A DNA stretch of 64,000 nucleotides from positions 1 to 64,000 of the forward strand of contig CAZFIM010000002.1 of the NCBI GenBank assembly GCA_964519615.1. The letters run 5' to 3'. The position numbers and the translations under genes are program-made. The DNA comes from CAZFIM01 sp964519615 (lineage in GTDB: Bacteria; Chloroflexota; Dehalococcoidia; GIF9; UBA5629). Position 1 is the stretch's first letter. Every line of letters starts with the position of its first letter. Below are positions 50,616-59,305 of the stretch, in pieces. The notes below the pieces were generated by a model, which saw only the letters and a program-made list of their open reading frames with translations, ran no database searches and was not told the DNA's origin.

Positions 50616-52016
50616 TTGAGTGAGCGAGGGATACAAAGTATATGCCTGTTTGCTGCTGTGTGTCTGCTATTGATATTTCTTTGTAGCGGCTGCGGCAAAA
50701 CGGAGAAGCCCCAGGTGCCTTCCGTTTCTCCTTCCACCCCTCCCCCTAACTTACCCCCATCAGCGGAGCAGGCCCAATGTCCTGAGCTGGTGTTTAATGA
50801 CCGCGAGTTCGCGTTTGAGCTCAGGCGGACCCTCTCGGCGGCGTGCGCCGGAGAAGCTGATTTGGGAGAGTGTCTTTATACCGCCTCACGCATCACAGAG
50901 CCGGATTTCGAGAGCTGGTATAGCCAGTGGTACGCGACGGCTGAACATGCCAGAGCAGGCGGCGATGAAAGCCTCGCACAGGGGCATGAGGTAAGCGCCC
51001 GCAATGCCTATTACCGCGCTGCCACCTATTACCGCACGGCGGAATTCTTCCTGCACGGCGAACCGGCCGATCCTCGCATCATTGAAACCTGGGGAAAAAG
51101 CAGGGACGTGTTTGTGGCGGCGGCAGAGCTCGATACCGTCCCCTTTGAAATATTGGAAATTCCGTATGAGGATACAACCCTGCCCGCATATTTTTACAGT
51201 GTCGATGATTCAGGCAAGCCCCGCCCGCTGCTGATAGTACAGACAGGCTTTGACGGATGTCAGGAGGAATTGCACCCCTATGCCGTACAAGGACTTCAGC
51301 GGGGATACAACGTGCTCACCTTTGAAGGGCCCGGTCAGGGTGCCGTTATACGGCTGCAGCACATCCCTTTCCGGGCGGATTGGGAGAAAGTAGTCACACC
51401 GGTGGTGAATTATGTGTCGGACCGCCCTGATGTGGATAAGAACCGTATAGCATTGTGGGGCATAAGCCTGGGAGGCTATTTTGCCCCGCGGGCTGCGGCT
51501 TATGAACCGAGGATTGCGGCGGTGATAGCTGACGGGGCGGTGTATGATGTTGGCGGAAATTTGCTCAACGGCTTGAAGCAGGCGGGCGGGCAGCTCGCGC
51601 AGATAACCCGGGAGGAGTTGCATGAGTACCTGCTCACCGACCCGGAGGAATTCAACGATATCATGAAAAGCATGATGAAGAGCAGCACCGCAAGCCGCTG
51701 GCAAAATGAGCATGGGATGTATACATTCGACGCTGCTTCTCCCGCCCTCTTCTGGGCAAAGTATATGGATTTTACGCTTGAAGGGGCGGCTCAAGCCATA
51801 CGCTGCCCGGTGCTGATTTGCTTCAGCCGGACTGACAGCTTCGACCCCGACGGTAAACAGGCACACCTGCTCTACGATAATCTTAACTCTGCCAGGACGC
51901 TTATGGAATTTATCGGGGAGTATGGGGCGGGGTATCACTGCCAGATGGGCGCGTGGGCGCAGTCATTTGCCAGGAAATTCGACTGGCTGGATCAGACAAT
52001 AAACGCTTTACCCTGA
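50616..52016 (+). CDS. Secreted alpha/beta-hydrolase lipoprotein
   Basis: A 466-residue protein. A signal peptide ends in lipobox CSGC (about residue 26), then a Pro/Ser-rich linker. Residues about 55-170 form a helical cap domain (SRITEPDFESWYSQWYATAE, AYYRAATYYRTAEFFLHG); the alpha/beta-hydrolase core begins near 185. The nucleophile is Ser in WGISLGGY, with later Asp in SRTDSFDPDG and His in GAGYHCQMG completing the triad. The cap and core resemble the 2,6-dihydroxypseudooxynicotine hydrolase / FrsA-like group. The TTG start gives the full signal peptide; no good ribosome site is visible. It may modify a compound outside the cell; the substrate is unknown. Confidence 0.82.
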   Translation: MSERGIQSICLFAAVCLLLIFLCSGCGKTEKPQVPSVSPSTPPPNLPPSAEQAQCPELVFNDREFAFELRRTLSAACAGEADLGECLYTASRITEPDFESWYSQWYATAEHARAGGDESLAQGHEVSARNAYYRAATYYRTAEFFLHGEPADPRIIETWGKSRDVFVAAAELDTVPFEILEIPYEDTTLPAYFYSVDDSGKPRPLLIVQTGFDGCQEELHPYAVQGLQRGYNVLTFEGPGQGAVIRLQHIPFRADWEKVVTPVVNYVSDRPDVDKNRIALWGISLGGYFAPRAAAYEPRIAAVIADGAVYDVGGNLLNGLKQAGGQLAQITREELHEYLLTDPEEFNDIMKSMMKSSTASRWQNEHGMYTFDAASPALFWAKYMDFTLEGAAQAIRCPVLICFSRTDSFDPDGKQAHLLYDNLNSARTLMEFIGEYGAGYHCQMGAWAQSFARKFDWLDQTINALP

Positions 52017-52194
52017 AGGCTTCCCTGCCTCCGCTTTTACCCGGCATACATAGCAGAACGGCTCATCATCCTTCATGCCCGCTGCCGCATATCCGCAGCT
52101 TATTGCATCAAACGAGGATGTGCTCTTGAAATTATGTTTTGGCTGTGATACTGTTAAACCATACAACAACATTGTTGTGTTATATGATAAGTGT

Positions 52195-53553
52195 ATGAAT
52201 TTGAATAATCGAGGTCTTTTGTTGAAACTGCTAACGGCTCCCCTGCTTTTTTCTCTCTTTTTCCTGTGTTGGGGACTGACTACGCAGACGGTCCTTGCGG
52301 CGGAGCCGGACTGCACCATCACCGCTCCTGCGGAAGTGTGGGCTGAATCAGAAGGCAATACCGCCTCGGTGGCAAATGCCGGCCCCGGTGCACGTTATGC
52401 ATGGACAATCAGCAACGGCAGTATCACGCACGCTGATGCCAATAGCATTACCTGGAGTGCGGGCTCGGTTTCGCCGGTTGCTATCAGCGTTACCGTTACC
52501 GGCGGTGACTGCTTCTCTTGCCAGAGCAGTGTAAATGTAACTGTAAAACCGCTGCCGGGCTGTGATATCAGCGCTCCTGCTTCAGTCAACGCAGGTTCTA
52601 CAGGCAATAAAGCTACAGTTGAGGGCGGCGGCATGGGTTCTACTTATGCCTGGACGGTAGGCAACGGCACAATTACCGCCGGCGCAGGCACCAGTCAGAT
52701 CACATGGAGTGCCGGCAATTCATCGCCGGTGACTATTAGTGTTACTATCACCGATGGATACGGCCACTCCTGTCGTGATACTGTGAATGTAACAGTTGTT
52801 CCGCTGCCGAATGCGGCGTTCACCGCGTCACCTGTCTCCGGCTGTGCACCGCTTACGGTGCAGTTCACAGATGAATCCACCAATTGTCCGGATTCCTGGA
52901 GCTGGAATTTCGGTGACGGCAGTACCAGCGATGCGAGAAACCCATCTCACCAGTATGCTTCGCCCGGTACTTATACCGTATCGCTGACCGCCGCAAACAG
53001 CTACGGCTCCGATACGGAAGTAAAGTCCGCTTTTATTGCAGCGCTCTCCTGTAGCACGGCAGTACCTCCATCACCATCTTCATCGAACGGTGACGATTTT
53101 GTCCAGAAGCTGCTCACCGATGATCCTTCGGAACATGCCAATTCCTGGTCATGGGCACAGCCGTGTGATGTCATGGTCACCAATACCTGGGCCAATCCAC
53201 AGACAGCAAAGGCAGGCCAGAGTGTCACCATCTATGCCAATATGGCAAACAGGGGCGATATTCAGGGTACCTATACCGCCACGCTCAGGATAAACGGCAA
53301 GATCGAAGAAACGAAAAGCGGCAGTCTGGAAGGGAATACCGCGCTGCCGCTGCAGTTCATCGTCAGCCGGGATAGGCCGGGAACGTATCAAGTCGATGTG
53401 AACGGGCAGGAGACGTTCTTTACAATTGTTGATAGCGGCAGTAAGACAATGTCTTATCTGGGCTGGATAATCGGGATAGTTCTCCTATGTGTCTTCTCCG
53501 CTGTAGTGATGGTTTTCTTCCGCCGACGGCACAAGGTCTTTCACCGCATATAG
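52195..53553 (+). CDS. Cell-surface protein with Ig-like and PKD domains and a C-terminal membrane anchor
   Basis: A 452-residue exported protein. A signal peptide (LLLKLLTAPLLFSLFFLCWG) is followed by two Ig-like repeats with the pattern YAWTISNGSITHAD / YAWTVGNGTITAGAG, each with WSAG and VTVT strands, then a canonical PKD domain (FTASPVSGCAPLTVQFTDES, WNFGDGSTSDARNPSHQY, GTYTVSLTA). A CARDB-like segment (PQTAKAGQSVTIYANMANRG) follows, and one membrane segment (LGWIIGIVLLCVFSAVVMVF) with a basic tail anchors it. ATG 52195 is used; a longer frame from 52075 adds residues upstream of the signal peptide. A surface or adhesion role is likely but unproven. Confidence 0.85.
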   Translation: MNLNNRGLLLKLLTAPLLFSLFFLCWGLTTQTVLAAEPDCTITAPAEVWAESEGNTASVANAGPGARYAWTISNGSITHADANSITWSAGSVSPVAISVTVTGGDCFSCQSSVNVTVKPLPGCDISAPASVNAGSTGNKATVEGGGMGSTYAWTVGNGTITAGAGTSQITWSAGNSSPVTISVTITDGYGHSCRDTVNVTVVPLPNAAFTASPVSGCAPLTVQFTDESTNCPDSWSWNFGDGSTSDARNPSHQYASPGTYTVSLTAANSYGSDTEVKSAFIAALSCSTAVPPSPSSSNGDDFVQKLLTDDPSEHANSWSWAQPCDVMVTNTWANPQTAKAGQSVTIYANMANRGDIQGTYTATLRINGKIEETKSGSLEGNTALPLQFIVSRDRPGTYQVDVNGQETFFTIVDSGSKTMSYLGWIIGIVLLCVFSAVVMVFFRRRHKVFHRI

Positions 53554-53628
53554 ACATACTGACGGCTCAGGTGCCGCCCGTAACCGGATATTACAGCTAA
53601 AAAACGGCTGTCCTGTAAAGACTTGATT

Positions 53629-54939
53629 TTATCTCTCTGCGCAGTCCTTGCAGGCTGAATAGATGTTATTGAACAGTTTTTCTATCTTATCGGCGGGTGT
53701 GGAGGCAAAGGCAAGTCTCAGCACGCTGATGTCACTGTAGCAGATTACTCCCGTGCTGTATTTGTCCAGCAGAAGCTGCCAGACTTTATCGGGGTCTGAG
53801 TTCTTAAGCTGTACACACATGAAATATCCGGAATTATAAGGATAAGCATAGAAAAAAGTGTTGTATTCGGGATGGGCGCTGAGAACTTCCTTGACCTTTA
53901 CATACCGCTCCCTGATCTTTTCTATATTCTTTTCTTTTTCCTTTTCGTGAGCTTCGGAGTTAAGGGCACGCAGAAAAGCTGATTGTGAGGCATGAGGAGA
54001 ATTGGAGATATTGCCCCTCACCGCTCCGGCTGTTTTACCTTCAAGAGCTTTATAGACCTCTTTAGTACCGTTCTTTACTGCGTAGGTTACAAATCCGACA
54101 CGTAAACCCCAGGCATATTCCTCCTTGGTTATGCCGTCTGCTTTAATAGCAAGCAGGTTTTCATGGGCGCCGGCCAGCTTGGCAAAGAGTGATTCTCTGG
54201 CTGCGGTGGTATCGAAGATGAGCCCGAAGTAGGAGTCATCACATATCACAACAAGTTTATTGCCGGATTCAGCCGCCTCTTTCAGAACGTGTGTAATATT
54301 TTCCATCTCCGCTTCCGTTGGTGTATATCCTGAAGGATTATTGGGGAAGTTTAAAAGCACGATCTTTTTGCCGGTATGGCCTGACATGAGGGTCTCTTTG
54401 AAGGCAGTTATATCGAACCCGTTGTTTTTAAACAGATTGAAAAATTTTAGTTTGGCTCCATAGGCGTTGGCGAACACCAGGTCATAATTTTCCCAATAGA
54501 GGTTGGAGATTATAATCTCGTCATGCTCATCAACGAACATATAGCCTATAATACTGAGGCCGTTGGTAACTCCGCAGGTAACTACAGGCATGCTTATCTC
54601 CTGAGTGCCTAGGGAAGGATTCTTGATGCGTATCAGTTCCTGCCACTTTTCCCGCAGGGGTTTGATTCCTTCACTGGGTGCATAAGGGAAGACATCTCTG
54701 CTCTCGATTTCATAGAGGCGTGAGATGCTCGATATAACCATAGGTTTGCCGTCATCTTCGTAGGCCGTGCCGACCGTGGCATTGATCTCTTTGCCCCTGG
54801 CTGCTGCACCCTGCGCGAGAATTCCTTTTGCAGGAAAATAGATTGCCTTCCCTTTTTTAGAAAGGAGGTCATACAGCGTTTCATTGTGAGCCTTTAATAT
54901 GCGATTAAGCTCTATTGCCTGTAAATTAAGCGCAGCCAT
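53629..54939 (-). CDS. PLP-dependent aminotransferase (class I/II)
   Basis: A 436-residue fold-type-I aminotransferase. Recognisable parts are GVTNGLSIIGYMF (cofactor phosphate), LLNFPNNPSGYTPTEAEM (substrate/cofactor), DDSYFGLIF (Asp/Tyr pair contacting PLP), the Schiff-base lysine in IKADGITKEEY and arginine in WGLRVGFVTY. It is longer than most aspartate-type transaminases and has an Ala/Gly-rich N-terminal segment. Specificity cannot be inferred. It stands alone between a PKD protein and a GntR regulator. GGGGGAT ribosome site precedes the ATG. Confidence 0.9.
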   Translation of the reverse strand: MAALNLQAIELNRILKAHNETLYDLLSKKGKAIYFPAKGILAQGAAARGKEINATVGTAYEDDGKPMVISSISRLYEIESRDVFPYAPSEGIKPLREKWQELIRIKNPSLGTQEISMPVVTCGVTNGLSIIGYMFVDEHDEIIISNLYWENYDLVFANAYGAKLKFFNLFKNNGFDITAFKETLMSGHTGKKIVLLNFPNNPSGYTPTEAEMENITHVLKEAAESGNKLVVICDDSYFGLIFDTTAARESLFAKLAGAHENLLAIKADGITKEEYAWGLRVGFVTYAVKNGTKEVYKALEGKTAGAVRGNISNSPHASQSAFLRALNSEAHEKEKEKNIEKIRERYVKVKEVLSAHPEYNTFFYAYPYNSGYFMCVQLKNSDPDKVWQLLLDKYSTGVICYSDISVLRLAFASTPADKIEKLFNNIYSACKDCAER

Positions 54940-55128
54940 GGTATATCCCCCGGTTATATATTCATAATTGCACTATTATACAGTTTTTTATCGGGGTAAT
55001 TCGATTCTGGCGAAAGGTTGTCTGCGTTTGTAAAGTTTATTTTGCATAAAATAATGAGCTGCGAATGCCTGTGGCTGGTAAAACCTGTGTTAATTTAAGG
55101 TGATAACACGATACCTTGAAAGGTTCAA

Positions 55129-55884
55129 CTAAACATTGGTTTCCTCTTTCAATGATTCAGGTAAATACTTGTAATCCATTATTTTAAATAGGATAGATTT
55201 ACATTTCCTTGCATCGCGTGCACGCAACGCATCGCAAAGCCTCAGATGCCCATCCTTCTCGCGTGAGATCTTTAATACTTCATCAAATATTTTTAATCTG
55301 GATACCAGAATAATACGCAGATATTGTTTGATGGGATCCTGTGCAGCCATATATGACAGAGAAAACAAAGGATTTTTTGATAACTCGCAGATTTTTAAAT
55401 GGATGTTATAATCTGCATTAACGAGCTGCTCGATTATCTCATCTTCATTATCAATGGGATATTTAGCATTGGTCAACATCTCAAAAAACTGTACACACAG
55501 CGATTCTAACTCGTCAATTTCCTTATCATTACAATTTTTTACGATGAGTCGGGTACTTTCCAATTCAATAAGCTTACGAAAATCCAGCACATCACGTACG
55601 GTTCCCGATTTGACCATGCAGGAAGATAGCTCTTTGAAATATTTACCGGCATCGAACTTGATAACAAATGACCCTTCGCCAGCACGTGTACGTACAAGCC
55701 CCAGAGCGTTTAGTTTTTGCAGGGCGATACGAATGGTAAGGCGACTCACACCGTATATTTCACATAAACCGTGTTCGGAAGGAAGTTTTTGCCCGGCTTG
55801 CCATTGACCTGAGAGTATTTCCTCTTTTATTTGATCATATACCTGATCGGCTAGAGTATATTTGGATACCTTAAGACGCGTCAT
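55129..55884 (-). CDS. GntR-family (FadR/FCD) transcriptional regulator
   Basis: A 251-residue regulator with an N-terminal winged helix (DQVYDQIKEEILSGQWQAG, LCEIYGVSRLTIRIALQKLN) and an FCD effector-binding domain (VRDVLDFRKLIELESTRLIV, NADYNIHLKICELSKNPLF). The FCD metal/ligand residues Asp/His (DYNIHL) are visible. It is divergent from the sugar-acid operon at 56142, 257 bases away, and shares an operator-like repeat with it (55934 and 56106), so it is the likely repressor of the operon and of itself. The effector is presumably the imported acid or an intermediate. Confidence 0.9.
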   Translation of the reverse strand: MTRLKVSKYTLADQVYDQIKEEILSGQWQAGQKLPSEHGLCEIYGVSRLTIRIALQKLNALGLVRTRAGEGSFVIKFDAGKYFKELSSCMVKSGTVRDVLDFRKLIELESTRLIVKNCNDKEIDELESLCVQFFEMLTNAKYPIDNEDEIIEQLVNADYNIHLKICELSKNPLFSLSYMAAQDPIKQYLRIILVSRLKIFDEVLKISREKDGHLRLCDALRARDARKCKSILFKIMDYKYLPESLKEETNV

Positions 55885-55933
55885 TTTTCTTGCTTATTTC
55901 CATTAATTTAAATTAAAAGATAGCACCTTTTAG

Positions 55934-55946
55934 CCTAGATAACAAG
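55934..55946. promoter_or_regulatory. Operator-like repeat near the GntR gene (CCTAGATAACAAG)
   Basis: The 13-base sequence CCTAGATAACAAG occurs here, 50 bases before the GntR start codon, and again at 56106. Here it continues to form ATAAC-AA-GTTAT, a 5-bp inverted repeat. Likely GntR binding site. Confidence 0.6.
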
Positions 55947-56070
55947 TTATACTAGTAACCGAAATTTATATAAGGGCAGAGAGAAATGCAAAAAAGTTAC
56001 ACGATTATATGTTTTCACTCCCTTATTATTTTGTAACGGTTTGAAGAATAAGAAATCTTCTTATATGTGC

Positions 56071-56098
56071 TTGACAATCTTGTCGGGGAAACTATAAT
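56071..56098 (+). promoter_or_regulatory. Consensus sigma-70 promoter of the sugar-acid operon
   Basis: TTGACA (56071-56076), 16-base spacer, TATAAT (56093-56098): both boxes match the consensus exactly. The start of transcription would be near 56105, directly at the operator repeats. Confidence 0.88.
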
Positions 56099-56105
56099 AT
56101 GTATG

Positions 56106-56133
56106 CCTAGATAACAAGCTAACAAGTAACAAG
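56106..56133. promoter_or_regulatory. Operator repeats: CCTAGATAACAAG followed by tandem TAACAAG
   Basis: The second copy of CCTAGATAACAAG (56106-56118), then TAACAAG three times (56112-56118, 56120-56126, 56127-56133) leading into the AAGGAG ribosome site. Located at and just after the expected transcription start, suited for a roadblock or promoter-occluding repressor. Confidence 0.62.
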
Positions 56134-56141
56134 GAGATAAC

Positions 56142-57326
56142 ATGCAAATAACCAGTGTAGATGTATTTAGATGCAACGGAAAATCTCCTATTGATAAAGA
56201 AATATTTACTGTAGTCTGTGTAAAAATAAACACCGATGAAGGGATATGTGGTTTTGGGGAAGCCGGGATGTCATATGGCGCCGGAGCAGAAGCAGCATTT
56301 GGTATTATTCAAGATTTTGCTTATTTGATATTGGGTATGGATCCCATGAAAATTGAAGCAATATGGAATAAATTGCATCGTAATACTTTTTGGGGTATGG
56401 GGGGTGGCGCTGTCATATTTTCCGGTTTCAGTGCCATTGATATTGCATTGTGGGATATCAAAGGAAAGGCATTAGGGGTACCTGTTTACCAACTGCTAGG
56501 TGGAAAAACAAACGATAAGCTGCGGGCATACGCCAGTCAGATACAGTTTGATTGGGGTCCTATTAGCCGTGCCATGATAACCACAAATGACTATGCTGAT
56601 GCTACCAGACGCGCTATTGCCGATGGATACGACTGTATTAAAGTTGACCCTGTTATGTTCGATGAGATGGGGCGGTTTATGCACTGGAATAATTACGGCA
56701 TTCTACGCAATGAACAGCTAAGAATAGCAGTCGCCCGTATTGCAGCAATACGTAAGGCCGGCGGCCCTGATCTGGATATTATTATAGAACTGCACGGCTA
56801 TACGGATACTAATACCAGTATACAGCTGGGCAGGGAGCTGGAACAGTTCCGCTGTTTTTATTATGAAGAGCCCACGCAGCCGCTCAATCCAAATTTATTC
56901 AAAGAAATATCAGACAAGGTTAAAATCCCTATTGCCAGCGGTGAACGTATTTTTAGCCGCTGGGGTTATCGGCCGTTTTTTGAGAATAGAGCTTTGTCGG
57001 TAATTCAGCCGGACATGTGCAACTGCGGCGGTCTGACCGAAGGCAAGAAGATATGTGATATGGCGCATGTCTACGATATCGGCGTACAGGTGCACGTATG
57101 CGGCGGCCCGATTTCCACTGCTGCAGCATTACAAATGGAAGCGGTAATACCGAATTTTGTCATCCACGAACAGCATCAGGCTGCACTGGTACAAGAGAAT
57201 ATTGCTTTGTGTAAATACGATTATCAGCCGGTCAGCGGTTATTTTGAGGTGCCTGACCGGCCGGGTATTGGGCAGGAGCTTTCAGATGCGGCAATGAGAG
57301 ATGCCATTCGAGTTACTATTTCTTAG
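56142..57326 (+). CDS. Enolase-superfamily sugar-acid dehydratase (mandelate-racemase type)
   Basis: A 394-residue acid-sugar dehydratase-like member of the mandelate racemase subgroup. The capping domain includes FWGMGGGAVIFSGFSAIDIALWDIKGKALG; barrel ligands are IIIELHGYTD (metal Glu with His), YYEEPTQP and ASGERIFSRW; the base histidine is in VHVCGGPIS. The arrangement ELHG resembles galactonate/mannonate dehydratases, which remove water from aldonic acids to give 2-keto-3-deoxy acids. It is the first gene of an operon with a 2-hydroxyacid dehydrogenase, an isocitrate-lyase-family enzyme and a TRAP transporter. AAGGAGAT ribosome site. The sugar acid is not identifiable. Confidence 0.88.
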   Translation: MQITSVDVFRCNGKSPIDKEIFTVVCVKINTDEGICGFGEAGMSYGAGAEAAFGIIQDFAYLILGMDPMKIEAIWNKLHRNTFWGMGGGAVIFSGFSAIDIALWDIKGKALGVPVYQLLGGKTNDKLRAYASQIQFDWGPISRAMITTNDYADATRRAIADGYDCIKVDPVMFDEMGRFMHWNNYGILRNEQLRIAVARIAAIRKAGGPDLDIIIELHGYTDTNTSIQLGRELEQFRCFYYEEPTQPLNPNLFKEISDKVKIPIASGERIFSRWGYRPFFENRALSVIQPDMCNCGGLTEGKKICDMAHVYDIGVQVHVCGGPISTAAALQMEAVIPNFVIHEQHQAALVQENIALCKYDYQPVSGYFEVPDRPGIGQELSDAAMRDAIRVTIS

Positions 57327-57397
57327 TAATAAATTATTTTGCTCAAATACTCCTGTTTCAGGCCATCTGTTATTGAGTGAGAGGAAAGGAATAAAAA

Positions 57398-58387
57398 ATG
57401 GCTAAGAGAAAGCGAATTGCATTTATGCTTCCGGGTGACATGTGGATACCCACCGAGCAGCATGCAGCGGAGCTGGGTTACATAACCGAAAGACGCACCC
57501 CGAAGGGCAAAGAAGCCGCTGATATTGTAGAGGCGGTTGCAGGTGTAGATGCAATCGTTGCTGCACTGGAAAAATATACGCCGGAAGTGCTTGCGCAGCT
57601 CAAAGGAAAGATTGAGATTATTACTCGTATAGGCGTAGGGTATGATAGCATCAATGTGCCTGCGGCTACCGAAAACGGTATTGTAATCGCAAATACTCCT
57701 GGTGCAAATTCCTATGCTGTTGCTGAGATGGCGGTTGCTTTAATGCTGGCGGCGGTAAGAAAGGTTTGCCTGCTGGACCGTACAGTACGTGCAGGTGGTG
57801 GTTGGGGTGGTCCTTTAAGTGTGACAGGGCAGCTCTTAGGCAGTACTGTGGGTATACTAGGTTTCGGTAACGTCGGCAAGAAACTAGCCAAAATACTTTA
57901 CGCCTTTGATTGTAAAGTCCTGGTTTATGATCCGTATATGGATAAAGACGCACTGGCTTCTTCCGGTGCACAGGAAGCACCGATAGATGAGATTATTACG
58001 CAATCGGATTTTATCAGTCTTCACCTGCCCGGTACAGCTGAAACAAACGGGATGGTAAATGCGGACTTTCTAAAGAGGATGAAGAAAACAGCTATTCTTA
58101 TTAATACAAGCCGCGGTTCTGTAGTGAACGAAAAGGATCTAGCGAACGCTCTGAAATCATGTGAAATAGCTGCTGCAGGACTTGATGTATTTGTTAACGA
58201 GCCTCTGGAAATGGACAGTCCTTTACGCGGACTTGGTAATGTAGTATTTACTCCGCATTTCTCCGCTATGACAAAGCAGGCATTTGGTTTGATGGGAAGT
58301 ATGGCTATAGATAACATTCACGCGCACTTTTCAGGGAAAAAACCAGAAGGCCTAGTAAATCCGCCTGTATATGACCACATGAAATGA
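57398..58387 (+). CDS. D-2-hydroxyacid dehydrogenase
   Basis: A 329-residue NAD-dependent D-isomer-specific 2-hydroxyacid dehydrogenase (PGDH/glyoxylate-reductase group). The NAD loop is GILGFGNVGKKLA (about residue 152); active-site residues are Arg in NTSRGSVVNEKDL, Glu in DVFVNEPLE and His in FTPHFSAMT. It would oxidise or reduce a 2-hydroxy acid made in the pathway of the surrounding genes. AGGAAAGGA ribosome site. 71 bases after the dehydratase gene. Confidence 0.9.
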   Translation: MAKRKRIAFMLPGDMWIPTEQHAAELGYITERRTPKGKEAADIVEAVAGVDAIVAALEKYTPEVLAQLKGKIEIITRIGVGYDSINVPAATENGIVIANTPGANSYAVAEMAVALMLAAVRKVCLLDRTVRAGGGWGGPLSVTGQLLGSTVGILGFGNVGKKLAKILYAFDCKVLVYDPYMDKDALASSGAQEAPIDEIITQSDFISLHLPGTAETNGMVNADFLKRMKKTAILINTSRGSVVNEKDLANALKSCEIAAAGLDVFVNEPLEMDSPLRGLGNVVFTPHFSAMTKQAFGLMGSMAIDNIHAHFSGKKPEGLVNPPVYDHMK

Positions 58388-58402
58388 ATTGGAGGGCTCA
58401 TC

Positions 58403-59275
58403 GTGAAAAAAACAATGGTAATGAAAAAGCTCTTAAGTGAGGGGAAAACACTGATACTTCCCGGTGCATATGATTGTTTTTCAGTAAAGATCATCGAGAA
58501 AATGGGATTTGATGCGGCGTATTTAACCGGTTACGGTGCAGAAGCAAGTGTGCTCGGCAGGCCTGATATGGGTTTTACTACCATGAATGATGTTTGTGAT
58601 CTTGCTCGCCGCATGTGTACAACAGTGGATTTGCCGATTATTGTAGATGCGGACCTAGGGTGGGGAGGCACGTTGAGTATAACGCGCACGATTCAGGAAT
58701 TTGAGAATGCCGGTGTGGCTGGATTGCATATTGAAGATCAGGCTATACCGCTTAAATGTGCAGGCATGCCCGGCCTGAAGTTCATTTCTTGTGAAGAGAT
58801 GTGTATGCGCATCCGTGCAGCCGTTAGTGCGCGCAATGACCCTGATTTTCTTATCATCGGACGCTGCGACACTTTTGCAAAAGAAGGATTTGATGGTACT
58901 AAAGAACGTCTACATGCATATATGGATGCAGGCGCGGACTACCTTATAGCCGGCGGCGGATTCAATGAGGATCAACTATGGGATCTTTCACGGGAATTTC
59001 CTCACAAAATGTGCTGGAATGCGGGTCTATCCGTATGGCCGGAGAGCATGCTTCCGATATCAAGGTTCAATGAAATGAGCGCAGCAATGATGTTTTTTGC
59101 GCTTGTAGGACTGGCAGCAGCAGGCAAAGCCATCGAGGATACTTACAGCCGCTTAAAGATGGATACGCTCACCCCTGAATATATAAAAGAAAATACCATG
59201 GATATGCGGCGTATGGAAGCTACACTCGACTATGCAAAATATATCGAGATCGAAAAGAAATTTTCACTTGATTAG
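58403..59275 (+). CDS. Isocitrate-lyase/PEP-mutase-family enzyme with an altered catalytic motif
   Basis: A 290-residue TIM-barrel protein (GAYDCFSVKIIEKMGFDAAYLT, Mg-binding VDADLGWGG, HIEDQAIPLKCAGMPG, IIGRCDTFA). Family members cut or form C-C or C-P bonds next to a 2-oxo or 2-hydroxy acid: methylisocitrate lyase, dimethylmalate lyase, oxaloacetate decarboxylase. The lyase loop normally reads K(K/R)CGH; here it reads LKCAGM, keeping the cysteine but losing the histidine and first glycine. It may be a decarboxylase- or hydrolase-like variant. GTG start after GGAGG. 15 bases after the dehydrogenase gene. Confidence 0.86.
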   Translation: MKKTMVMKKLLSEGKTLILPGAYDCFSVKIIEKMGFDAAYLTGYGAEASVLGRPDMGFTTMNDVCDLARRMCTTVDLPIIVDADLGWGGTLSITRTIQEFENAGVAGLHIEDQAIPLKCAGMPGLKFISCEEMCMRIRAAVSARNDPDFLIIGRCDTFAKEGFDGTKERLHAYMDAGADYLIAGGGFNEDQLWDLSREFPHKMCWNAGLSVWPESMLPISRFNEMSAAMMFFALVGLAAAGKAIEDTYSRLKMDTLTPEYIKENTMDMRRMEATLDYAKYIEIEKKFSLD

Positions 59276-59305
59276 CAATTGTCTAAAAAGAAAGGAGGCA
59301 AAACA

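Noticed and set aside
52166..52178. ACAACA-T-TGTTGT inverted repeat before the PKD protein
   Set aside because: Only 6-bp arms in an AT/CA-rich stretch and no associated promoter; too weak to call an operator.
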